64,000 nt of DNA from Streptomyces toyocaensis (GTDB lineage: Bacteria > Actinomycetota > Actinomycetes > Streptomycetales > Streptomycetaceae): assembly GCF_000725125.1 (NCBI RefSeq), contig NZ_JFCB01000005.1, positions 1 to 64,000 of the forward strand, read 5' to 3'. Each line of letters starts with the position of its first letter. Positions within the stretch are counted from its first letter, which is position 1. Of the stretch, positions 16,305 to 24,444 are shown in pieces. The position numbers and the translations under genes were made by a program. The notes beneath the pieces are model-generated. The model was not told the DNA's origin. It made no database searches and worked only from the letters and a program-made list of their open reading frames with translations.

Positions 16305-18044
16305 TCACAGCTGGGTCGGCTGACGTTCGGTCAGGCCGTACTGCTTGGCGATCGCGTTCCACAGCCGGGCCGCCTTGCCCTTCTCCGCGGTCGCGGTGCC
16401 GCTGGCCCGGTTGCCGGCCTGGGTCTGGCCGGTCGACCGGGCCTGGCCCTTCTTGCACAACTTGCCCTTGCTGCCGGCGACCTGGTCCGCCCAGGCCGCG
16501 TAGTGGTTGTCCGCGGAGGCCGACGCCTGCCACGCCTTGGTGAGCGCGGTGGTCAGCGCCTGGTGGTCCGGCAGCTTGTCCACGGAGAGGGCGGAGAGGT
16601 CGGTCACCAGCCGGCTGCGCTGCCCGGCCGCGTCCCGCAGGTCCTTCGCGGCCCGGCCGAGGTCGCGGCAGGCCTTCACGTCGGCGACCGCGTTGATCAC
16701 GGCGGTGCGGCTGTCGCCGCTGTCGGCCAGCAGCTTGTCCAGCTCGACGGCCTGCTCACGGACGGGATCCACGGACGGTGAGGGGGAGGCCTCCTCGCTC
16801 GCGGGCGCGGTGGCGGACACGGTCTGGTTGCCGCCGCCGTCGTCGTCGCCGCCCCCGCTGCCGAGCAGGGCGCCCGCGCCGACACCGAGGACGGCGATGC
16901 CGACGCCGACGGCGGCGATGACCGGTATGCGGGTGCCGGAGCGGCCCCCGCCGCGTCCGGCGCGGCCGCCGCGGACGGGGCCGGCCGGGGGCGGTGCGGG
17001 GGCGGCCCCGGCGGGCCCGCCGTACCCCACCTGTGGGAGCTGCTGCGTGGATGCGGCCGGACCGCCGTCGTCGCTGCGGAAGAGGTTGTCGAACTCGGCG
17101 GGCGGCTGCCGGTTGCCCTCACCGGGCGGCGCGGCCGGGGCGCCGTAGGGCTGCCCGGCGGGCTGGTCGGTGACGGGGGCGATGTACTGGGTGGCCTCGG
17201 CGTCGGGGTTCGCGGCGGCCGGCGGGTGGCCGGCGCCGGGGGCGTGCTGCGGGGACAGGCCCAGGTAACGGGTCGTCTCGGAGTCGTGCGCGGCGGGCAT
17301 CTCGGGCGGCAGCGCGCCCGGGCCCACCGGGGGTATGTACTGCGTCGCGCCCTCGTCGGCACCGCCGGCGGGTACCGGCGGCAGGAACTGGGTCGCCCCC
17401 TCCGCTCCGTCGGGCGCGGCGTGCGGCAGCGGCGCGCCCCCGGCCGGGGGGCCGCCGTAGGTGTTCGGGGCGGGGGCGCCGTAGCCGGAGCCGGGGTGGC
17501 CGGCGCCCGGGTGGGGTGCGGGGGCTCCCCCGGCGTGGGCGCCGTACGCGTCACCGGCCCCGTGCGCGCCCGCCGGACCGTTCGTGCCCGGGTGGCCGCC
17601 GTATCCGGCGTCCGGCTGGGGCAGGGCGGCGGACGCGGCGTTGTCGCCGTACGCCCCACCGGCCCCGTGCGCCGGGGGCCGGGCGCCCTCGGGGGGCAGC
17701 GGGCCGGGGCCCTGGGTGCCCTGGGGCGGGTTCTGCTCGCCCCAGGAGGACTGCTGCGGGGTGCCCGTGCCCCACTGTCCGGCGTCCGGGGCGGGCTGCC
17801 AGTCCCGGCCCGCGGGCGGCCCCGGGGTGTGCTCGCCGGGACCCCACGGCGTGCCCCAGGTCTGGCCGCCGGGCGGTGCCGAGGCGGGGAAGCCGCCGGC
17901 GGACGGCCTGCCGTCCGCGCCGCCGGGGGCGGCCGGTCCGGGCGTGGTGCCCGGCAGCAGCGGTTCACCACCGTCGGAGGGCAGCACGATGCCTTCGCGC
18001 GCGGGGCGCGGCGAGGGCTCCTCGCCCTGTCCACTCTGCGTCAC
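16305..18044 (-). CDS. Single-pass membrane protein with long Pro/Gly-rich cytoplasmic tail and repeated ATQ(F/Y) motifs
   Basis: 579 residues. Residues 1 to about 370 are low-complexity Pro, Gly and Ala sequence containing short repeated motifs (EGATQFLPPV, EGATQYIPPV, SETTRYLGL, AEATQYIAPV, ASTQQLPQV). One transmembrane helix follows (TRIPVIAAVGVGIAVLGVGA) preceded by an RGGRAGRGGGRSG basic stretch, so N-in/C-out topology is expected. The outer region of about 150 residues is helical with two cysteines (VKACRDLG and KLCKKGQ). GTG start at 18044 with AGGAG spaced about 6 nt. No family function known; the T-Q motifs resemble kinase/FHA ligand sites, which is inference. Confidence 0.7.
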   Translation of the reverse strand: MTQSGQGEEPSPRPAREGIVLPSDGGEPLLPGTTPGPAAPGGADGRPSAGGFPASAPPGGQTWGTPWGPGEHTPGPPAGRDWQPAPDAGQWGTGTPQQSSWGEQNPPQGTQGPGPLPPEGARPPAHGAGGAYGDNAASAALPQPDAGYGGHPGTNGPAGAHGAGDAYGAHAGGAPAPHPGAGHPGSGYGAPAPNTYGGPPAGGAPLPHAAPDGAEGATQFLPPVPAGGADEGATQYIPPVGPGALPPEMPAAHDSETTRYLGLSPQHAPGAGHPPAAANPDAEATQYIAPVTDQPAGQPYGAPAAPPGEGNRQPPAEFDNLFRSDDGGPAASTQQLPQVGYGGPAGAAPAPPPAGPVRGGRAGRGGGRSGTRIPVIAAVGVGIAVLGVGAGALLGSGGGDDDGGGNQTVSATAPASEEASPSPSVDPVREQAVELDKLLADSGDSRTAVINAVADVKACRDLGRAAKDLRDAAGQRSRLVTDLSALSVDKLPDHQALTTALTKAWQASASADNHYAAWADQVAGSKGKLCKKGQARSTGQTQAGNRASGTATAEKGKAARLWNAIAKQYGLTERQPTQL

Positions 18045-18222
18045 CGGGACTCCTACCCATGGGGGATCTTGTGCATCGTCGGCTCACGCTACCGGGTCCC
18101 CGGAGCCCGGTGCCACGCAGCACAGGACCCGCCCCCTGCCCTGTGAGCGCGGTAACAGCACCGGTTCACCGCACGCCGATCGGCTCACCCCCTCTGTCCC
18201 TGACCCCGCCCGGTACCCGGCG

Positions 18223-19608
18223 TCACGCCGCCGCCTGGAGCTCCATACGCGCCCCGAACTCCCGTACCACCGGCTCCTCCCGGTACGGCTCGAGACGCTG
18301 CTGGAGGTCCTCCAGGTACTCGGCACCCCGGTTGGACCGCAGCCCGTTCAGCAGGCCGGCCGCCTTCAGACCCGTACTGCAGGCCTGCTCGATTTCACGT
18401 TGCTGCACCTGCGCGGTGGCCAGCAGCACGTAGCCGATCGCCCGCCGCCGGGCCCGCGACTCGGGATGCCCCTCCAGGGACTGCCGGGCGCACCGCGCGG
18501 CGGCCTCGGCGTTCCCGAGGTCCCGGTGACAGTGCGCCAACTCGTCGGCCAGGTAGGCCTCGTCGAAGTGCGCGATCCAGGCCGGGTCGTCACCGGAGGC
18601 CGCGTCGGCGGCCTCCATGGCGCTCACGGCCCGCCCCGCCGCCCCCTGCGCGGCGTGCGCGTCGCCCATCAGCGCGTGCCCGCGCGCCTCCGCGGCGAGG
18701 AACATCGCCTCCGCGCGGGGGGTCACGCGCCCCCGCGCGCCCTCCTGCGCCGCCCGCGCCAACTGCGCGATCTCGCGGGGGTTCCCGAGCTGCGCGGCCA
18801 GGTGGCTCATGGAGGCGGCGAGCACGTACCCGCCGTACCCGCGGTCCCCGGCCGCCTGCGCCAGCCGCAGCGCCTGGATGTAGTAGCGCTGGGCGAGACC
18901 CGGCTGCCCGGTGTCGACGGCCATGTAGCCGGCGAGTTCGGTGAGCCGCGCGACCGCGGCGAACAGGTCCCGGCCCACGGCCTCGCGGTACGACCCTGCC
19001 AGCAACCCCGAGACGACACTGTTGAGGTAGTGCACCACGACAGGGCGGACGTGCCCGCTGCCGTACTGGTGGTCCAGGTCGACCAGCGCCTGCGTCATGG
19101 ACCGTACGGCCGCCACGTCGGACTGTCCCACGCGCGGACCGGCGGACCGCGCCACCTGGCCGTCGGGGGCGGAGATCAGCCAGTCGCGGCTGGGCTCCAC
19201 CAGCGCGGAGGCGGCGACGGAGGAACCGGACAGGAAGTCCCGCCGCCCGACGTCGCTGCGCCACAGCTCGCAGACCTGCTCGATGGCCCCCAGCACCGTC
19301 GGCGAGAACTGGAGACCGACACCCGACGCGAGGTTCTTGCCGTTGGCCATGCCGATCTCGTCGATCGTGACGGTACGGCCCAGTTTGCGGCCCAGGGCCT
19401 CGGCGATGATCGCCGGTGCCCGGCCCCTCGGCTGCTGTCCGCGCAGCCAGCGCGCCACCGACGTCTTGTCGTAGCGCAGGTCGAGGCCGTGCTCGGCGCC
19501 GCACATGTTGACCCTGCGGGCGAGACCGGCGTTGGAGCATCCGGCTTCCTGGATGAGCGCCTGCAGCCGTTCGTTCGGCTGCCGCGCGACGAGAGGCCTT
19601 GCGGCCAT
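18223..19608 (-). CDS. NsdA-like HTH/TPR regulator
   Basis: 461 residues. The N-terminal NERLQALIQEAGCSNAGLARRVNMCGAEHG through KTSVARWLRGQQPRG is the atypical helix-turn-helix of the NsdA/NsdB family of Streptomyces, negative regulators of sporulation and antibiotic production. From about residue 150 onward there are helical TPR-like repeats (RYYIQALRLAQAAGDRGYGGYVL, ARCARQSLEGHPESRARRRAIGYVLLA). The ATG at 19608 has AGGGGG 6-8 nt upstream. This is probably a paralogue rather than NsdA itself, whose locus is elsewhere. Regulatory targets unknown. Confidence 0.8.
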   Translation of the reverse strand: MAARPLVARQPNERLQALIQEAGCSNAGLARRVNMCGAEHGLDLRYDKTSVARWLRGQQPRGRAPAIIAEALGRKLGRTVTIDEIGMANGKNLASGVGLQFSPTVLGAIEQVCELWRSDVGRRDFLSGSSVAASALVEPSRDWLISAPDGQVARSAGPRVGQSDVAAVRSMTQALVDLDHQYGSGHVRPVVVHYLNSVVSGLLAGSYREAVGRDLFAAVARLTELAGYMAVDTGQPGLAQRYYIQALRLAQAAGDRGYGGYVLAASMSHLAAQLGNPREIAQLARAAQEGARGRVTPRAEAMFLAAEARGHALMGDAHAAQGAAGRAVSAMEAADAASGDDPAWIAHFDEAYLADELAHCHRDLGNAEAAARCARQSLEGHPESRARRRAIGYVLLATAQVQQREIEQACSTGLKAAGLLNGLRSNRGAEYLEDLQQRLEPYREEPVVREFGARMELQAAA

Positions 19609-19923
19609 GGCGTACCCCCTGAGGCTGCGGTGCCTGCCCACGCACCGGGTTGACGTTCTTCCGCGGCCGTACTTCTCACGTCCCGGCGAGAAGAACCGGC
19701 CGTGAAGATCAATGCCCCGCCGAAGTGCCGACAATGCGGGACATGTGAGGATTGCCGGGGTAACGGCTGGTGCCGGCCCCCCTCGTGGTTACCCATGCGC
19801 GGATGCGGATCCCCCCGCGCGCCCCCACGGATGCACCCATGCGCCCCGAGTACGGCGGCGATGCTCCTCCCCCGCGCATGCGGGCGGGCGTAACCCCTGG
19901 TGACGGCCGTAGTTGTGTTCATC
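19609..19923. promoter_or_regulatory. Divergent intergenic region with inverted repeats
   Basis: About 315 bp between two divergent genes. Near the NsdA-like start, CTTCTC (about 19672-19677) pairs with GAGAAG (about 19688-19693), and GTTCTT upstream pairs with AAGAAC, a nested palindrome suited to an operator. No promoter hexamers or ORF could be fixed. Confidence 0.35.
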
Positions 19924-20577
19924 GTGGAAGAGACGATCGCGGGCGCCGACGCCGTACAGATCCCGAAGCAGCGCGGGGAATCGCTGCTGGACACCGCCGT
20001 TCGCTACGTCGAGGAACGGCATTGGGAGGTGTTCCCGGGCACCCGGGTCGAGGTCGTCGACGGGGTGCACGGCTGCTCGTGCGGTGACGCGGCGTGCGCC
20101 GCACCCGGCGCGCATCCGGAGCGCCGGGACTGGGCGGGCCGGGCGACCGGCAGCGCCACCGTCGCGCGGCGGATGTGGCAGGCGCAGCCGGCCGCCTCGA
20201 TCCTGCTGCCCACGGGGCGGACGTTCGACGCGGTCTCCGTTCCGGAGACGGCCGGGTTCCTGGCGCTCGCGCGGATGGAGCGGATGGGCCTGACGCCGGG
20301 GCCGGTCACGGTGACGCCGGACCGGCGGACGGAGTTCTTCGTGCTGCCGGGGGCGGCGGTGAAGGTTCCCGACCTGGTGCGGAGGGCCGGTTGGTCGATG
20401 GCGTCGCTGGACCTGACGGTCCTGGGGGAGGGTGCGTACGTGGCGGCGCCGCCCACGCGGTTCGGGTGCCGGGGGGCCGTGCAGTGGGCCTGCCGGCCGA
20501 CCGCGGCGAACCGGTGGCTGCCGGATGCGGAGGAGTTGGTGCCGTCGTTGGCGTATGCGTGCGGGAGGGATCGGTAG
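19924..20577 (+). CDS. Small protein with bifunctional primase-polymerase (Prim-Pol) N-terminal-like domain
   Basis: About 217 residues, starting MEETIAGADAVQIPKQRGESLL from GTG 19924; a longer GTG at 19900 is possible. CSCGDAACAAPGAHPERRDW is the Cys/His segment characteristic of the N-terminal part of phage-type primase-polymerases, then RRMWQAQPAASILLPTG and a C-terminal GEGAYVAAPPTRF. No helicase domain and no clear catalytic Asp pair are seen, so replication activity is doubtful; in Streptomyces these short proteins are widespread core genes of unknown role. No Shine-Dalgarno sequence identified. Confidence 0.7.
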   Translation: MEETIAGADAVQIPKQRGESLLDTAVRYVEERHWEVFPGTRVEVVDGVHGCSCGDAACAAPGAHPERRDWAGRATGSATVARRMWQAQPAASILLPTGRTFDAVSVPETAGFLALARMERMGLTPGPVTVTPDRRTEFFVLPGAAVKVPDLVRRAGWSMASLDLTVLGEGAYVAAPPTRFGCRGAVQWACRPTAANRWLPDAEELVPSLAYACGRDR

Positions 20578-20612
20578 GGCGGGTGGGGCGCCCACGAGCC
20601 TTGATGCCGTCG

Positions 20613-20686
20613 CGCGGCTGCGGGTCCGTCGTGGCCGGTCGCGCCCACGCGGCGGAGCCGCACACCGGCACAGCCCCGCGCCCCTT
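20613..20686. repeat. Dispersed Streptomyces intergenic repeat copy
   Basis: Begins CGGCTGCGGG and includes GCGCCCACGCGGCGGAGCCG, matching the first part of the repeat array at 13001-13070. It separates the Prim-Pol-like gene from the ABC transporter operon and may form a stem in RNA. Confidence 0.7.
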
Positions 20687-20732
20687 GAGGTGTGCTGTTC
20701 CCCCCGTAGGCTTCCACGTGACGGAGGGAGAC

Positions 20733-21509
20733 GTGGTGGGTGGCAATGCCGTACGCGTACGGGGGCTCTGGAAGCGGTTCGGGCAGCAGGTCGCCGTCGG
20801 GGGGATCGATCTGGAACTGCCGGCCGGCCGGTTCATCGGGCTGGTCGGGCCGAACGGGGCGGGGAAGACCACCACGTTGTCCATGGTGACCGGGCTGCTG
20901 CGGCCGGACCAGGGCACCGTCGAGGTCGTCGGGCACGACGTGTGGCGGGACCCGGTGGAGGTCAAGGCCCGGATCGGGGTGCTGCCGGAGGGGCTGCGGC
21001 TGTTCGAGCGGCTGTCGGGGCGGGAACTGCTCGCCTACACGGGGCGGTTGCGGGGGCTGCCCGGTGCCGAGGTCGACAAGCGGGCCACGCAGCTGCTGGA
21101 CGTCCTCGACCTGGCCGGTGCCCAGCACAAGCTCGTCGTCGACTACTCGACCGGCATGCGCAAGAAGATCGGCCTCGCCGCCGCCCTGCTGCACAATCCG
21201 GAAGTCCTTTTCCTGGACGAGCCGTTCGAGGGCGTCGACCCGGTCTCGGCGCAGATCATCCGCAGCGTGCTGGAGCGGTACACGGCGTCCGGCGCCACGG
21301 TGGTGTTCTCCTCCCACGTCATGGAGCTCGTCGAGTCGCTGTGCGACTGGGTGGCGGTGATGGCCGCGGGCCGCATCCGCGCCGACGGCCCGCTCGCCGA
21401 GGTGCGCGGGGACGCGCCCTCGCTCCAGCGGGCGTTCCTGGAACTCGTGGGCGCGGACGGCCGGGACGCCGGCTCCGACCTCGACTGGCTGGGCGGCGGG
21501 GCCCGGTGA
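20733..21509 (+). CDS. ABC transporter ATP-binding protein
   Basis: 258 residues, one nucleotide-binding domain: Walker [11 protein letters not shown] (about residues 38-47), signature YSTGMRKKIGLA, Walker B VLFLDEPFEGVD and the H-loop VVFSSHVMELVE. The EGVD wording and the partner permease indicate an export-type (ABC-2) system. The start at GTG 20733 follows GGAGGGAG by 2-3 nt; GTG 20736 gives slightly better spacing and GTG 20718 is in frame but poorly placed. Translationally coupled to the permease gene by GTGA overlap. Cargo unknown. Confidence 0.9.
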   Translation: MVGGNAVRVRGLWKRFGQQVAVGGIDLELPAGRFIGLVGPNGAGKTTTLSMVTGLLRPDQGTVEVVGHDVWRDPVEVKARIGVLPEGLRLFERLSGRELLAYTGRLRGLPGAEVDKRATQLLDVLDLAGAQHKLVVDYSTGMRKKIGLAAALLHNPEVLFLDEPFEGVDPVSAQIIRSVLERYTASGATVVFSSHVMELVESLCDWVAVMAAGRIRADGPLAEVRGDAPSLQRAFLELVGADGRDAGSDLDWLGGGAR

Positions 21510-23098
21510 GCGCGCCGGCGATCACTCCCGTCCTCGTCCGGCTGAAGCTCTCCCTGCTGCGCAACGGCCTGCGGCAGTCCGGCGGCCGCAGGGCCGCGTA
21601 CATCGCCTCCGCCGTCGCCGCCCTGCTGTTCGCCGCGCTCCAGCTCATCGGGCTGATCGCGCTGCGCGGCGTCGACCACGCCGAGTCCCTGGTCGTGCTC
21701 CTCGTGGCGGTGCTGGGGCTGGGCTGGGCGGTGATGCCGCTGTTCTTCCCCGGCGGTGACGAGACCCTCGACCCGACCCGGCTGGTGATGCTGCCGCTGC
21801 GGCCGCGGCCGCTGGTGCGGGCCCTGCTCGCGGCCTCGCTGGTCGGCATCGGCCCGCTGTTCACGCTGTGTCTGCTCGCCGGTTCGGTGATCGCCGTCGC
21901 GCGCGGCGGGGCGGCGTTCGCCGTGGGCGCCCTCGCCGTGCCGCTGGCGCTGCTGGTGTGCGTGGCGCTCGCGCGGGCGGTCGCCGTGTCCCAGGTGCGG
22001 CTGCTGACCAGCCGCAAGGGCCGGGACCTCGCGGTGCTCAGCGGACTGGTCATCGCCGTGGGTGCGCAGGTGGTCAACTTCGGTGCGCAGCGCCTGGGTT
22101 CGTCCGGCCTGGCGGAGCTGGGCCCGTCCGCGGACGTGCTGCGGTGGCTCCCGCCGGCGTCGGCGATCGGCGCGGTGCACGCGGCGGGCGAGGGCTCGTA
22201 CGGTGTCGCCGCGACCCAACTCGTCCTGTCCGGTGCGGCGCTGGCGGGTCTGCTCGCCCTGTGGTCGCGTTCCCTGACGCGCCTGATGACCTCGCCCGAC
22301 GGCTCCACGCTGCAGGGGGGCGAGACGCCGGTGCGCGACCGGGCGTCGGCCGGGCTCGCCCGGCTGCTGCCCCCGGGCCGGACCGGCACGGTCATGGAGC
22401 GCAGCCTGCGCTACATCTGGCGCGACCCGAAGACCAAGACCGCGTGGGTGACCTCGCTGGCGATCGGGCTGATCGTGCCGGTGTTCAACGCCTGGCAGGG
22501 CACCGGCTCGGTCTACTTCGCCTGTTTCGCCGCCGGGATGCTCGGCGTGATGATGTACAACCAGTTCGGGCAGGACACCTCGGCGTTCTGGATGGTCGCG
22601 ACGACCATCTCGTCGGCCCGGGACGCCTACGTCGAACTGCGCGGCCGCGCGCTGGCCCTGCTGCTGATCACCCTGCCGTACTCGGTGCTCGTCACCGTGC
22701 TGACGACGGCGATGCTGGGCGACTGGGCGCGGCTGCCGGAGGCGCTGGGGCTGTCCTTCGCCCTGCTCGGCGCGATGCTCGCGACGGGCGCGTGGACCTC
22801 GGCCCGCTTCCCGTACTCCATCCCGCAGGAGGGCTACAAGAACGTGGCCCCCGGCCAGGTCGGGCTGGCCTGGATCTCCATCTTCGGCGGGATGGTGGCG
22901 GCGGCGGTGCTGTGCCTCCCGGTCATCGCGCTCACGATCTGGCTGAACCTCGACGCGGCCGGCCACGGCCTGCTCTGGCTGCTGCTGCCGGCGGGCACGG
23001 TCCACGGGGCGGCCCTGGCCCTGCTGGGACTGCGGCTCGCCGCGCCGCAGACGGCCCGCCGACTGCCGGAGATCATCACGGCGGTGAGCAAGGGGTGA
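21506..23098 (+). CDS. ABC transporter permease, about 12 membrane helices
   Basis: 530 residues with about twelve hydrophobic helices (for example YIASAVAALLFAALQLIGLI and ALLVCVALARAVA). The soluble middle loop (about residues 245-300) carries RSLRYIWRDPKTKTAW, a motif common in large actinobacterial ABC-2 export permeases. GTG overlaps the ATPase stop by 4 bp. With the ATPase it forms a two-gene exporter; a role in drug or lipid export is possible but unproved. Confidence 0.85.
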   Translation: MSAPAITPVLVRLKLSLLRNGLRQSGGRRAAYIASAVAALLFAALQLIGLIALRGVDHAESLVVLLVAVLGLGWAVMPLFFPGGDETLDPTRLVMLPLRPRPLVRALLAASLVGIGPLFTLCLLAGSVIAVARGGAAFAVGALAVPLALLVCVALARAVAVSQVRLLTSRKGRDLAVLSGLVIAVGAQVVNFGAQRLGSSGLAELGPSADVLRWLPPASAIGAVHAAGEGSYGVAATQLVLSGAALAGLLALWSRSLTRLMTSPDGSTLQGGETPVRDRASAGLARLLPPGRTGTVMERSLRYIWRDPKTKTAWVTSLAIGLIVPVFNAWQGTGSVYFACFAAGMLGVMMYNQFGQDTSAFWMVATTISSARDAYVELRGRALALLLITLPYSVLVTVLTTAMLGDWARLPEALGLSFALLGAMLATGAWTSARFPYSIPQEGYKNVAPGQVGLAWISIFGGMVAAAVLCLPVIALTIWLNLDAAGHGLLWLLLPAGTVHGAALALLGLRLAAPQTARRLPEIITAVSKG

Positions 23099-23100
23099 GG

Positions 23101-23124
23101 CCCGCGCGACGGACGCCGCGCGGG
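23101..23124. terminator. GC-rich hairpin between convergent genes
   Basis: Perfect 8-bp arms CCCGCGCG (23101-23108) and CGCGCGGG (23117-23124) with an 8-nt loop directly after the permease stop; usable from both sides. Confidence 0.6.
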
Positions 23125-23128
23125 GCGC

Positions 23129-24007
23129 TCAGTTACCGCCGAGGGAGTCCAGGAAGGGTTCGATCGCGGCCAGCCAGTCCTCGGGCTGGTCGTAGTGGAC
23201 GAGGTGGCCCGCGTCGGCGACCTCCGCGTACTGACCGCGGGGCAGGACGCGCACCATCTCCTGGGCCTCCGCGCGGCCGAGCTCGCCGTCGAGGCCGCGG
23301 ACCACCAGGGCGGGGCACCGCACCTGGGCCAGCTCCTCCCAGTGGGCGTCGTACACCCAGGTCTCGCGGGAGCGGAGCATCTGGTCCGGGTCGAAGACCG
23401 GACGCCAGCCGTCGGGGGACTCGGCCATCACCTCGGCGTAGAACTCGCCGCGTGCGGGGTTCGGCCGTTCCACCCAGGGGTCGTCCTCGCCGAACCACTT
23501 GCGGACGTCGGCGAGGGTGGCGAAGGGAACCGGCCAGGCCTTGAACCACTCCGCCCACTCGCGCTGCGAGGCGGCCCCCAGGGCGGAGGCGCGCATGTCG
23601 CAGATGATCAGGCCGCGCACCAGGTCGGGACGTCTGGCGGCCAGTTGCCAGGCGGTCAGCGCGCCCATCGCGTGGCCGATGAGGACGGTGGGGCCGAGGC
23701 CGAGCTGTTCGAGGGCGGCCTCGGCGTCGTCGACGTAGGCGTCGCGGGTGAAGGAGGCCTGCGGAGGCTTGTCGCTGCGGCCGTGGCCGCGCTGGTCGAG
23801 GGCGACCGCGCGGTGGCGCGCGGAGAGCCGGCGGGCGGTGGACGCCCAGTGCGAGGCACGGCCCATCAGGCCGTGGAGTAACAGCACACCGGGCGCGTCC
23901 GGCCCGGTGGACTCCGCCGGGCCCGCCCCGCTCTTGGACGGATCGCCGAACTCCCAGGCGGCGAGCCGTACCCCGTCCGCCCCGGTCACGTCGATGCGTC
24001 GCGCCAT
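23129..24007 (-). CDS. Alpha/beta hydrolase-fold protein lacking the nucleophile serine; carries a TTA codon
   Basis: 292 residues with standard layout: HGLMGRASHW oxyanion region, DQRGHGRSDKP, nucleophile elbow LIGHAMGALTAW and late His in ADAGHLVHYDQP. The elbow reads G-H-A-M-G: position 113 is Ala (GCG at 23669-23671) where catalytic members have Ser, so simple ester hydrolysis is unlikely; cofactor-free dioxygenase-like, sensory or dead-enzyme roles are possible. Leu43 is encoded by TTA (complement of 23879-23881), so translation should depend on the bldA tRNA. ATG at 24007 is used in preference to an upstream in-frame TTG. A LexA-like palindrome lies 80 bp upstream. Confidence 0.85.
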   Translation of the reverse strand: MARRIDVTGADGVRLAAWEFGDPSKSGAGPAESTGPDAPGVLLLHGLMGRASHWASTARRLSARHRAVALDQRGHGRSDKPPQASFTRDAYVDDAEAALEQLGLGPTVLIGHAMGALTAWQLAARRPDLVRGLIICDMRASALGAASQREWAEWFKAWPVPFATLADVRKWFGEDDPWVERPNPARGEFYAEVMAESPDGWRPVFDPDQMLRSRETWVYDAHWEELAQVRCPALVVRGLDGELGRAEAQEMVRVLPRGQYAEVADAGHLVHYDQPEDWLAAIEPFLDSLGGN

Positions 24008-24086
24008 GGTCCTGGCACCCCCCAAGCTCGCTGCCTGCCCACTGCCTGTTCCGGCCCTGCCTGTCGCCCTGCCCGCCCGCAGATTA

Positions 24087-24102
24087 TCGAATACACATTC
24101 GA
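24087..24102. promoter_or_regulatory. LexA/SOS-box-like palindrome
   Basis: TCGAATACACATTCGA is a perfect 6-4-6 palindrome. The actinobacterial LexA box is TCGAAC-N4-GTTCGA; this differs only at the innermost base of each arm. On the minus strand it abuts a GATAAT -10-like hexamer, about 80 bp before the hydrolase ATG, a position suited to repression. Confidence 0.45.
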
Positions 24103-24269
24103 AGACGTCTTTTCGCCCGGCAACACCCCTCGTTCGAGTGACCCCCGGCGGGGATTGATCGCCGCGGGCCGGGGGAGATCTTCAGCGGGAGGCGGACCGC
24201 TCGGGGAAATCGGTCCGAGGGGAATGACCCTGAGAGCTCGGGGCTCCGGGTCAGCACAGGGGAGGACAG

Positions 24270-24295
24270 GCCCCGGCGCCCTGCGGCGCCGGGGC
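24270..24295. terminator. Strong hairpin downstream of dmdR1
   Basis: 11-bp perfect arms GCCCCGGCGCC and GGCGCCGGGGC around a CTGC loop, about 200 bp beyond the dmdR1 stop on the minus strand. It is the most stable stem in this intergenic region. Confidence 0.6.
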
Positions 24296-24444
24296 TCCTC
24301 ACGTGGTCACGGCACACCGTCCCGCCCCTCCCCGGCCGGGGGTGACATCGCTGTCGGCCCGGCCCAGAGCCCCTCAGGTCATATGCCTCACGTGACAGCC
24401 TCGCACGCGATTCCGGCGAGCGCTGCGATTCGACGTACTGGATC

